A stretch of DNA of 64,000 bases from Pratylenchus scribneri (taxonomy: Eukaryota; Nematoda; Chromadorea; Rhabditida; Pratylenchidae): assembly GCA_030063045.1 (NCBI GenBank), contig JAQSEB010000127.1:692501-756500 (forward strand), given 5' to 3'. This document shows, one piece after another, positions 57,201 to 64,000 of this stretch; within the stretch, counting starts at the first letter, position 1, and every line of letters begins with the position of its first letter. The notes under the pieces were generated by a model. It was given only the letters and a program-made list of their open reading frames with translations, did not search any database and was not told the DNA's origin. The position numbers and the translations under genes are program-made.

Positions 57201-58277
57201 ATGGAAGAAAAATTGAGTGAAATTTTCAATGACCCCAAAAATCCTGCCGGATTTTCTGGTGTAAATCCTCTGCTGGAGGCAGCCCAGAAAATCGATCCAA
57301 ATATAAAAAAGGAAGATGTGAAGCATTTTTTACAAGGTCATCGCACCTATAGTCTACATCGACCCCGGAGAACTCATTTCAAGAGGTCAAAAACAGTTGC
57401 CTCTGGCTATATGACAGATGTTCAAGTGGATTTGGCAGACATGAAATCACTTTCTCGTACAAATAAGGGATACAAATATATTTTATTGGGAATTTATGTA
57501 CTATCCAAACGCCTCTTTGCCGTACCTGTAAAAACGAAAAGTGCCGCTGATATGCTTGAAGCATTCAAAAAATTAATTGAACAAATGCCACAGAAACCGT
57601 GGAGAATTTATTCAGATTTGGGCACGGAATTCTGTAATGGTACATTGACAAAATATTTTGAGGAATTAGATATTCAAAAACTAAAAGCTTCCTCTCCTTA
57701 TCAAAAGGCTTCCCTCGCCGAGCGGGCTATACGCAATATGAAACAGCGTCTTTATCGCTATATGGGTCATAAATCAAAGGCAATTTGGGTGGATGTCCTA
57801 CCTCAAATAATTGATGCAATAAATCATTCAAAAACTCGAACGCATGGGATGAGACCAATTGACGTGACACCAGAGAATGCACAACAAGTGTGGAAAAAAT
57901 TGTATGGAGATGAATTTAAATTCAATAAAAAATCGAAACCAAAATTCATGAAAGGCGATTTGGTGAGGATGAGTCGAGGAAAGGGAATATTCGAGAAGGG
58001 ATATACGCAAAATTGGGCCGATGAAATACTTGAGATTGATCAAGTCAAGGGTCAAGGCAAGCCAATACAGTATAAAGTTCAAGATAAGAAGGGCCATAAA
58101 TTCAAGGGTAATTTCTATGGAGAAGAATTGGCCAAAGTGAGGAAGGAAGCAGACTATCAATACAACATCGAGAAAATTCAAGGAAAAAAGACATTACCAG
58201 ATGGAACAAAACAATTATTGATCAAATTTTACGATAATCCCGAACCAAAATGGGTTAATGAAATTGATTTGGCATAA
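57201..58277 (+). CDS. Maverick integrase (rve/DDE superfamily) with chromo-like C-terminus
   Basis: 358 residues. The rve core starts at about 65. Catalytic triad: Asp77 (VQVDLADM), Asp139 (YSDLGTEF) and Glu174 (KASLAERAIRNMKQRLY). A C-terminal SH3-like part (GDLVRMSRGKGIFEKGY, 250-270) follows, and the last ~45 residues (YNIEKIQGKKTLP, KFYDNPEPKWVNEIDLA) resemble a chromodomain with its aromatic positions. It would insert the element's DNA and leave short duplications. No frameshift or missing catalytic residue is seen. Confidence 0.92.
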   Translation: MEEKLSEIFNDPKNPAGFSGVNPLLEAAQKIDPNIKKEDVKHFLQGHRTYSLHRPRRTHFKRSKTVASGYMTDVQVDLADMKSLSRTNKGYKYILLGIYVLSKRLFAVPVKTKSAADMLEAFKKLIEQMPQKPWRIYSDLGTEFCNGTLTKYFEELDIQKLKASSPYQKASLAERAIRNMKQRLYRYMGHKSKAIWVDVLPQIIDAINHSKTRTHGMRPIDVTPENAQQVWKKLYGDEFKFNKKSKPKFMKGDLVRMSRGKGIFEKGYTQNWADEILEIDQVKGQGKPIQYKVQDKKGHKFKGNFYGEELAKVRKEADYQYNIEKIQGKKTLPDGTKQLLIKFYDNPEPKWVNEIDLA

Positions 58278-58306
58278 AAATTTTTGTTTACAAAAAATCA
58301 CTGGAC

Positions 58307-58314
58307 TATATAAG
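58307..58314 (+). promoter_or_regulatory. TATA box of the capsid locus
   Basis: TATATAAG, 42-49 nt before ATG 58356. I see no second box before the hexon part. Confidence 0.6.
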
Positions 58315-58355
58315 TGAATAAATTTTATGATATTCATACCATTTTTTGAAATAAA

Positions 58356-59225
58356 ATGTCAAACACAATAATTGTCCATTTACCGAGTAATTCACCAGAT
58401 TATCCCGACAATAAATCTAACAATTATCGTGTTCATTTGGGTCGAAGACTCAATTTCAATGGTGAATGGGTCTGTGGCCTCCATAGCATCCTCTATCCCT
58501 ACACATGGCCATTGATTGGTACATTGGAAGATCAATATATTCGAATTCATTATGATGATGGGAAAATTCTACATTTACAAGTCGAAAAAAGTTCACAAAC
58601 CAAAGTGGAACAGCTAATTGTCTTTTTAGAAAATACTATAAATAATCATAAGAATAAATTGACTAAACTATTTGAAAATCCGCCTCCACCTACAAAAAGA
58701 CGAAGGAGGGAAAATTCCGTCACTCCACCCAGATACACTTCACCATCAAATCTCTTAACTCCACCCGTGTCTGAGAATGGAGATCAGTCACATACAATGT
58801 CCGATAGTGACGAAGAGGCAAATGGGATTGAAATGTTTCAAGGGGATAAAACCAAAAATGTGAAAGATAAGGTAGAGAGGGAAAAAACGGATCAATTGGC
58901 TGCACAAACCCAGTCAACAACAACACCACAGGCCCAAACAACTACAACCATTGTTCAATCTTCTGATCAGACTTCTGTCCAGGTCCAAACATCTACCCAG
59001 AAGCCATCATCTGAACAAGAACAAACTATATCCACAGCTTCAAAACAGACTCAAACAACGGAGGGGGTGGATTTTATAGAATCTTTTACTGGATCAGAGA
59101 AAGAAAATCAAAATGAAAAGCAAGATGAAAAGAACGAAGAATCAAATGAAGGGGTGGACTTTGTGGAACAAATGTATCAGTCTCTTCATCCAAAGTATTT
59201 GAAATTTTACCTAGTAATCCACTGA
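58356..59225 (+). CDS. Penton-like N-terminal domain with long Thr/Gln/Ser linker
   Basis: The first ~95 residues (IIVHLPSNSPDYPDNKSNNY, then LNFNGEWVCGLHSILYP) match the beta-rich N-terminal domain that opens the putative minor capsid protein of animal Mavericks. That family normally continues into a second conserved half, which is absent here. Instead there is a basic KRRRR patch, a 130-residue Thr/Gln/Ser/Glu-rich linker, and two near-copies of EGVDF(I/V)E. The frame ends at 59225 just where hexon-like sequence begins in another frame (see next entry), so the two may be one gene. Confidence 0.6.
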   Translation: MSNTIIVHLPSNSPDYPDNKSNNYRVHLGRRLNFNGEWVCGLHSILYPYTWPLIGTLEDQYIRIHYDDGKILHLQVEKSSQTKVEQLIVFLENTINNHKNKLTKLFENPPPPTKRRRRENSVTPPRYTSPSNLLTPPVSENGDQSHTMSDSDEEANGIEMFQGDKTKNVKDKVEREKTDQLAAQTQSTTTPQAQTTTTIVQSSDQTSVQVQTSTQKPSSEQEQTISTASKQTQTTEGVDFIESFTGSEKENQNEKQDEKNEESNEGVDFVEQMYQSLHPKYLKFYLVIH

Positions 59226-60403
59226 CTGATACCCCATATCATTTTAAAATCCACTCATCCGATAATTATATTGATCCGACCAAATGTTTCCTCTTCTCCG
59301 AGTTTAAAATTGTAAAAGTAACGGATGCGGGAACACAAAATTTGGCAGATACAGACAAAGTGGCCCCGATTCAATTACTAGGAAACACATTCATACGAGA
59401 TTTACAAATCGCCATAAATGGAAAAGAAATTTTTAATTCAAATTCGCTGATGGCCTACAAATCCTATCTTACCCATGAATTATCGTATTCGACTGAGGCG
59501 AAGAAATCACATTTAAATGCCGCTGGCTACATTCCAGATGAGGGGGATGAAAGTTTGGAAAAGGGAAAAGGATTCGAGGCCCGAATTGAACAATATAGTA
59601 CAAGTAAAACGGTCCAGTTGATTAGCAAATTGGATGCCGATATCTTCAACCAAGAACTTTATTTGATTAGTCATTTGGGAATGGACATTACAATCATGCC
59701 ACATAATGAAAACTTTCTATTAATCAGTCAAACTCCAAATGTGACCTATAAACTTGAACTCAAAAGTCTAAAGCTGTACATGAAAAAAGTCAGTCTTCTC
59801 GATGGTTTAGCGCTGGATATTGCAAAGAGATTGGATGTGAAACCGGTTCGATATGCCATCCGAAAATCGATGATGAAATCAATGTTCATCTCAACTGGTC
59901 GCCATGAGTTTAGCGAAAATTTATTCCATGACCAAGTACCAAGAAGAATTATTATGGGACTTGTACAAAATTCCGATTTTGTGGGCGACATAAAAACGAG
60001 TCCATTCAATTTTCAACATTTTAATGTTCGAGAAATCTCGATAGTTGCAAATGGTCGACAATACCCTCAAACACCCTTTAACTTGGATTATGATAATGGA
60101 AAATATGTTCGTGCATTCCATGAGACAAATGAGGCCATTGGATTTACGAATACATCCGGTGGAAATGGGATTAACTATCAACGTTTTGGGAAAACCCATT
60201 GCATTTACGTCTTCAATTTGACCAATAGTGGCGATGATCAAGCTGGTCTTTTTGATTTGATTAAAAATGGATCAACTTCAGTCAATATCAAATTCAGCAA
60301 ACCAGTAAAAACAGGTGGATATATGCTGGTGATTTTTGCGGAAGTGGATTCCCTCATGATGTTGGATAAAAATAGGACAATCACAAGTGATACCACCGTT
60401 TGA
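59222..60403 (+). pseudogene. Hexon (major capsid protein, double jelly-roll), 5' frame-shifted
   Basis: Hexon-like sequence is open from about 59192 in frame 2, while the upstream penton-linker frame (frame 0) stops at 59225; a one-nucleotide shift separates them. The first ATG-like start in the hexon frame is only at 59342, after about 45 conserved residues (SSDNYIDPTKCFLF, then APIQLLGNTFIRDLQIAING). Later landmarks: LLISQTPNVTYKLELKSLKL, FNVREISIVANGRQYP, a C-terminal SVNIKFSKPV...YMLVIFAEVD. Such proteins are often labelled F54H12.2-like in invertebrates. The gene is either broken by an indel or depends on frameshifting. No separate TATA box is seen. Confidence 0.8.
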
Positions 60404-60468
60404 ATTGTACATTTTTTAAAAATTTGGATAAAATTTATATTTGACCACACCCATCTCATTCTCATCAC

Positions 60469-60476
60469 TATAAAAA
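60469..60476 (+). promoter_or_regulatory. TATA box of the membrane-protein ORF
   Basis: TATAAAAA, 61-68 nt before ATG 60537. Confidence 0.55.
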
Positions 60477-60536
60477 GGTCAAGAAAAAATTAATCATGTA
60501 ACATAAAAATCTTTTCAAATTATTTTTCTCCTCTCA

Positions 60537-61085
60537 ATGTTGGCCTTACTTTCCGTTGAACCGGTTACTGGTCCCCAATGGGATTCATGGAAAAAGGAAC
60601 AAGGTCTTGTTACCGACCAACCAATCACCAGGTATACCTATAAGTTTAATCTACCAGAATATTCGCAGTATAAGGAATTTATCAAATCAGTTAGACCAGC
60701 GACAACTCCAGCATCAGTGTTGTCAAGTGAGGTATTGGAAACAACGACAACTCCAGCATCAATGCTGATAAGTGAGGTATTGGAAAGTGAACATCCCATA
60801 ATCAGTGCACCCACAATTCCGCTTTGTAGCCAAACGCCAGATTCTGGGGATATATATGCGCACTTTACATGTGTCTTAACATACATTTTCTATCTTTTAT
60901 TCTTTGCTACTATTATCACTTATTTATGGAGAAAATGGAATGCACATTTTCAAACACGACACCCACAAGGAATGGAGCATGAAGGAATTGACATGGATTT
61001 ACTCACAGATACACTGAAAGAAAATGGATTCCCTTCAGATAACAAAAATACTCGAGGCAAACCCAATGACAAGGAAATCGTTTAA
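60537..61085 (+). CDS. Maverick single-pass membrane protein with tandem repeat, 182 residues
   Basis: Unrecognised family. N-terminal ~50 soluble residues are followed by two copies of a TTPAS(V/M)L(S/I)SEVLE unit (roughly 55-85, mirrored by a DNA duplication at 60700-60780). One transmembrane helix (CVLTYIFYLLFFATIITYLW, about 115-135) and a basic/acidic tail follow. The last 62 nt overlap the protease ORF. The position between capsid and protease genes suggests a virion or envelope-associated protein (inference). Confidence 0.65.
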   Translation: MLALLSVEPVTGPQWDSWKKEQGLVTDQPITRYTYKFNLPEYSQYKEFIKSVRPATTPASVLSSEVLETTTTPASMLISEVLESEHPIISAPTIPLCSQTPDSGDIYAHFTCVLTYIFYLLFFATIITYLWRKWNAHFQTRHPQGMEHEGIDMDLLTDTLKENGFPSDNKNTRGKPNDKEIV

Positions 61086-61461
61086 GGGATGCCTGCCACG
61101 TGACATGTTAACAATTCCAACCACCTTTCCCGCCTCATATATTGTCAATATGGATTCAAGTCGAGAGGAGGGAAGCCATTGGGTTGCCATGTTCATTCCA
61201 AACAGAAATGAAGTCTTCTATTTTGACAGTCTCAAGAAAGATGTACCTCTTGGTATTGATAAATTCCTAAAATCATTCCCAAAATTCAAAACCAATAAAT
61301 TCCCCTATCAATCTCCATTCACGCAAAGTTGTGGCTTACATTCGATTGTTTTTATCTACCATATGTCCATAGGCTACACTTTTGAACAGTACACAAATTT
61401 ATTGAATTCAATGTACAATACGGATTTATTTGTAAAAACAATTGTGAATAAACTTGTTTGA
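61024..61461 (+). CDS. Adenain-like cysteine protease
   Basis: 145 residues from the first ATG; a start at 61066 (MTRKSFKGCLPRDML) would fit the family N-terminus better. Catalytic order His52 (EGSHWVAMF), Asp68 (FYFDSL), Gln96 and Cys103 (QSPFTQSCGLHS) matches adenovirus protease, with the oxyanion Gln seven residues before the Cys. Such proteases mature capsid and core proteins. All catalytic residues are present. It overlaps the upstream membrane-protein ORF in another frame. Confidence 0.92.
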   Translation: MDSLQITKILEANPMTRKSFKGCLPRDMLTIPTTFPASYIVNMDSSREEGSHWVAMFIPNRNEVFYFDSLKKDVPLGIDKFLKSFPKFKTNKFPYQSPFTQSCGLHSIVFIYHMSIGYTFEQYTNLLNSMYNTDLFVKTIVNKLV

Positions 61462-61812
61462 AAATACCATTTGTAAAATATTAAAGTATAGAAGATGCAG
61501 ATTTAAGGGGAATATAGGCGGAGTTAAGAATTAGAAGATGAAATTTGCAAATTGTGAAGGATGGAAGCTGAAAATACGAAAATGACAAGATTTAGAAGAG
61601 GAAATTTGTAAAACATTAAGCTTTAGAAGATGTGCTTTTAAGTAGGAAAAGAGCGGAGTTAAGGATTAGAAGAGATAATTTTGAAAATGATAAGCAATAG
61701 AAGATGAAATTTGATAATTTGAAGGCATTTTGGCCATTTTTACATGAATTTTGAGGTGTCCATACACATTTCATGACCATGCATACATACTTTTTGGGGG
61801 GCGTGTGCATGT
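61462..61812. repeat. Purine-rich degenerate repeat between protease and PAZ gene
   Basis: Five or so diverged units based on TTTAGAAGATGAAATTTG and AAAATGACAAG (61470-61720), each about 55 bp. No coding frame on either strand beyond shadows. It separates convergent transcription units. Confidence 0.6.
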
Positions 61813-62370
61813 TCATTCCGGCTCAGATACATTACCATAATTCTCGTAGAACATGAATTCTTCTTCATGCATTTCTCCATAATTTGGACATGCCTCTGTA
61901 TCCATGGAAGTATATGGTTCCAAAGAATATGGTGGTGGAGTGTCCGAACCATATTCTCGGAACATATTACTTAGATATGTAGATAATTGTTCTTCATTTG
62001 GTGTGTCCACTTCCAAGAGTTCAAGAGGATAGAATCGATCCTCACCATTCTCGATTTTCTCAACTACACAAGGAAGGAATGAGTATTTTAGACGGATTCG
62101 TCGTCGAATATAAAAATGTTGGGCCACAGTACAATTGAAAGTCGGATTGAGACGACCATAGGCCAATGTTCGGTCGGCTCCACGATGGGTTAGTCCATCG
62201 AAACTGAATACTTTGAAGAAGCCAAACTGGTCTCGATATAATGTTTTCACTGTTGTGCCATGGAGAGAATGATTGATTTGGTGTCGGAAAATAGGATGGA
62301 ATAATTTGTCCCTAAGATTCTGGACTGAACATTGTAAAATACGAGCGCATTCATCAATGAGAGTAGGCAT
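61813..62370 (-). CDS. Stand-alone PAZ-domain protein encoded in a Maverick
   Basis: 185 residues. Residues ~1-121 follow the Argonaute PAZ pattern: an N-terminal helix (PTLIDECARIL), LHGTTVKTLYR (36-46), FFKVFSFDGLT (51-61), a strand ending AYGRLNPTFNCTVAQHF (70-86), RRIRLKYSFLPCVV (90-103) and RFYPLELLEV (112-121). Argonaute PAZ domains bind small-RNA 3' ends using the aromatic residues of these segments. There is no Argonaute N, MID or PIWI domain: 64 acidic residues follow, with a PPPY motif at 145-148, a typical WW-domain ligand. It is a single exon with its own TATA-like box. Likely acquired from an Argonaute; by inference it could sequester small RNAs or compete with host Argonautes. 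Dicer-type PAZ is the main alternative origin. Confidence 0.82.
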   Translation of the reverse strand: MPTLIDECARILQCSVQNLRDKLFHPIFRHQINHSLHGTTVKTLYRDQFGFFKVFSFDGLTHRGADRTLAYGRLNPTFNCTVAQHFYIRRRIRLKYSFLPCVVEKIENGEDRFYPLELLEVDTPNEEQLSTYLSNMFREYGSDTPPPYSLEPYTSMDTEACPNYGEMHEEEFMFYENYGNVSEPE

Positions 62371-62537
62371 GACTGTGAAAAATGTTGGTTAAAATTGAAA
62401 AAATGAGGATTCAGTTTTCAATTCCGAATCATTTAAATACTCTTACAGGTCTTTAGGCTCCGCCTATTAATCACAATTTGTATATATATAAAGTTAAATT
62501 TTCTCAAATCCAAAACATTCATTTCAAAAAATTCATT
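62371..62537. promoter_or_regulatory. Bidirectional promoter region of the accessory gene pair
   Basis: 167 bp between the minus-strand PAZ ATG and the plus-strand NADase-like ATG. A minus-strand TATTTAAA (62432-62439) is 62-69 nt from the PAZ start. A plus-strand TATATAAA (62485-62492) is 46-53 nt from the other start. In between is AGGTCTTTAGGCTCCGCC. Confidence 0.6.
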
Positions 62538-63077
62538 ATGACCCAATCAATGCTTTCTTCCCTACTGACTGTCAGTGATATCAAAAAAAATTGGTTTAAT
62601 GATCCAAAATTTCTTTTTGGCCATTTGCGCTATCGCATCGATGAGTCTCTGGACTTTTCCACACCAGAGAATGGTGCCGTTCTTTGGTCAGGCGAGAATC
62701 GAGCTTTTGCAGAGGAATGGGCAAAATTAAGTGGGAAATTAACTTTGGAATTAACTCCTGGTGGTCAATACTTGGATAGTCTTGACTTGTTCAATACAAA
62801 ATTCACCTATAAAAAGGCGTTACTCCCACCGGAGGAAGCAACTTTACTATGGGACCTTGCATCAGCAAAATTCGCCAATTCTGCCTCAGGCCAATGTTTT
62901 GCCTTCACCGATGGAATTGAGCCAGTCAATGAATTCAATAAGAAATTGCGCACATTCTTCCGTGTGGAACTCCCCATTTTGTTGAATTCAAATAAGAAAG
63001 TGGAAGAAATTGTCTTCAAGAACAATGATGGATCGACCAATTCAATTTTTTCCCGAAATATCAATTTTGTAAATTGA
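62538..63077 (+). CDS. CD38/ADP-ribosyl-cyclase-like NADase candidate
   Basis: 179 residues from ATG 62538; an upstream in-frame start at 62478 would lie inside the TATA box. The order of motifs matches the ADP-ribosyl cyclase/NAD-glycohydrolase fold: AVLWSG (Trp50), KLTLELTPGG (Glu71, equivalent to the TLEDT motif of CD38), a second Trp in LLWDLASAKFANSASGQ (Trp105, compare VFWKTVSRRFAEAA), and FFRVELPILL with Glu144 at the place of CD38's catalytic Glu226. The CD38 disulphides are missing and there is no signal peptide, so it resembles the cytosolic or bacterial toxin-type members. It would hydrolyse or cyclise NAD+. Family assignment rests on motif order only. It is divergent from the PAZ gene. 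Confidence 0.55.
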   Translation: MTQSMLSSLLTVSDIKKNWFNDPKFLFGHLRYRIDESLDFSTPENGAVLWSGENRAFAEEWAKLSGKLTLELTPGGQYLDSLDLFNTKFTYKKALLPPEEATLLWDLASAKFANSASGQCFAFTDGIEPVNEFNKKLRTFFRVELPILLNSNKKVEEIVFKNNDGSTNSIFSRNINFVN

Positions 63078-63090
63078 TATTTCGGGAAAA
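63048..63090. terminator. 20-bp-arm hairpin over the NADase-like stop codon
   Basis: TTTTCCCGAAATATCAATTT and its exact complement flank TGT. The stop codon (63075-63077) lies in the right arm. Possibly a 3'-end RNA structure. Confidence 0.6.
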
Positions 63091-63203
63091 TATATTTTTT
63101 CAATGTAAATAAATATTTATTTGTGTGTATATGGATATTATATATATGGATGAGTCATATACATAAACATGTATGTCTCCTACCCCTAAACCCCTAATCC
63201 AAA

Positions 63204-63243
63204 AAGCCATAATCCTATGTCCTTGGACATAGGATTATGGCTT
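63204..63243. terminator. Perfect 19-bp-arm palindrome between convergent genes
   Basis: Arms AAGCCATAATCCTATGTCC and complement with a TT loop. It lies between the 3' ends of the NADase-like gene and polB. It may be a bidirectional terminator or a cruciform. Confidence 0.6.
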
Positions 63244-63281
63244 ATGGATTTATGTTATATGGGCATATGGTATATGGGCTA

Positions 63282-63393
63282 AGGTCGCCGCCGCCGCCCG
63301 CCGCCGCCGTCGCCGCCCCTAGCGCGTAGCGCTAGGGGTCCTAGTGTATAGCGCGTAGCGCTAGAAGGTGTGGTATAGCGCGAAGCGCTATGT
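63282..63393. repeat. GC-rich cluster: CCG array and three TAGCGC hairpins
   Basis: A GCCGCC-type run (63283-63317) is followed by three short palindromes: CCCTAGCGC/GTA/GCGCTAGGG, TAGCGC/GTA/GCGCTA and ATAGCGC/GAA/GCGCTAT. It is strikingly GC-rich in an AT-rich element. Candidate protein-binding or replication site. Confidence 0.65.
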
Positions 63394-63632
63394 TTATTCA
63401 CTTTCACTCCACCCTTTGTCCCTTTCTTCGTTCCCCATAATGTACATATTATTCTATTAATTTTGCCCCCTCTTCGTCCACCTTTCTTCGTCCCTTTTTC
63501 TTCGTTCCCTATTATTCTTATGGAAATTATTAGTATTTTTTTTGCTTTTATCAAATATTAATTAAAATACAATAACAAATAATAAATACAATGAAAAATA
63601 TATTAATTATGATACAATTATTATTATTATTA

Positions 63633-64000
63633 TTATTGGCAATATCCAAAATCTCGTACAATCAGTGTCGCCGGATCGATGATTCCTTTGGCCACGAATG
63701 GTTTATAAATTTTGGTCATTGATCGAGAGAAGACCATTCCATCTTTAATCGATGGACGAAGGAAATTTGGATAAATAATTTCAATTTTTTCAAGGACATT
63801 TTCTCTACCATACTTGAGAACCATCGACTTGAATTTCTCGTATTGAAGGCCATCTCGATGCATTACCTCATTGTTGATTGTAATACCCCTAATTTTAAGG
63901 ACATATTCCAATGGAGCAGTGGGATCGTCTTTTCGCTGTAGTTTGAGTCCGTATTGCTTTGATCCACCGCAAATGACCTCTAAAATTTCGTGGTCTGGGC
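63633..64000 (-). CDS. DNA polymerase B (protein-primed type), C-terminal part
   Basis: The minus-strand frame is open to the window edge. The stop is at 63633. Readable family C-terminal features: VICGGSKQYGLKL, VLKIRGITINNE, then the hydrophobic SRSMTKIYKPFVAKGI tail ending DFGYCQ. Maverick polB enzymes replicate the element by protein priming; the catalytic motifs would be to the right of this window. The family match is by the GGxKxY and KxRGIxxN signatures. Confidence 0.82.
   Translation of the reverse strand, partial: PDHEILEVICGGSKQYGLKLQRKDDPTAPLEYVLKIRGITINNEVMHRDGLQYEKFKSMVLKYGRENVLEKIEIIYPNFLRPSIKDGMVFSRSMTKIYKPFVAKGIIDPATLIVRDFGYCQ

Larger units (their letters stand above)
53640..64000 (+). 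mobile_element. Maverick/Polinton (adintovirus-like) element, right end outside window
   Basis: Recognised core set: packaging ATPase, rve integrase, adenain-like protease, hexon major capsid protein, conserved small ORF, basic core-like protein and DNA polymerase B (3' part). Genes are tightly packed and essentially intron-free, unlike the host genes to the left. Eight plus-strand structural or packaging genes run from 53705; polB and one accessory gene are on the minus strand. I could not find terminal inverted repeats, since the other end is outside the window; the left edge (between 53633 and the TATA box at 53653) is an estimate. It may be an endogenous viral element; the hexon frameshift argues this copy is at least partly decayed. 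Confidence 0.92.

Noticed and set aside
62478..62537. Upstream start of the NADase-like ORF
   Set aside because: The initiating codon is TTG and lies within the TATA box; ATG 62538 follows at normal spacing.

Overview
The window looks like a nematode nuclear contig. It is strongly AT-rich, host genes are split into many small exons with T-rich introns ending in TTTCAG, TTTAAG or TTTTAG, and host proteins are recognisable animal families. A coiled-coil plus SPRY-domain gene at 47-50 kb resembles a family expanded in cyst and root-knot nematodes, so a tylenchid plant parasite is plausible. That assignment is inference.

Host genes, left to right: a PP2C-type mitochondrial phosphatase (PPTC7-like, minus strand, 691-5377); the PITSLRE kinase CDK11 (minus, 5927-16691, 5' end not found); an RNase D/mut-7-like exonuclease lacking its first catalytic motif (17053-18362); a 3'-truncated paraplegin-like fragment (21803-22260); a BIRC6-type ubiquitin-conjugating enzyme (ubc-17-like, 26445-30406); an unrecognised five-exon gene (31198-33822); a TMEM68-like acyltransferase (34527-43257); a possible small secreted protein (45555-45749); the SPRY gene (47304-50297, minus); and two short genes for membrane proteins (52353-53633). 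For most I traced exons whose splice phases all fit.

The introns are full of mobile DNA with readable ends. A complete 4.4-kb MULE with a 9-bp target duplication and an intact 11-exon transposase (775 codons) sits in a CDK11 intron. There are five hAT-type insertions with 8-bp duplications, one of them carrying a transposase remnant. A gag-only LTR retrotransposon with near-identical 431-bp LTRs sits in a TMEM68 intron. Several foldback or MITE families recur.

From about 53.65 kb to the window end lies a Maverick/Polinton (adintovirus-like) element, open at the right. It has a packaging ATPase, a conserved small ORF, a basic core-like protein, an rve integrase, a penton-like N-terminal domain joined through a low-complexity linker to a frame-shifted hexon, a membrane protein, an adenain-like protease and, on the minus strand, the 3' end of DNA polymerase B. 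Between protease and polymerase are two divergent accessory genes that I consider the main discovery candidates: a stand-alone PAZ-domain protein (Argonaute PAZ with no PIWI, plus a PPPY motif) and a protein with the CD38/ADP-ribosyl-cyclase NADase pattern. They share a 167-bp promoter region. Most Maverick ORFs have a TATA-like box 25-70 nt upstream. A working hypothesis is that the element carries its own small-RNA-pathway antagonist and an NAD-consuming effector.
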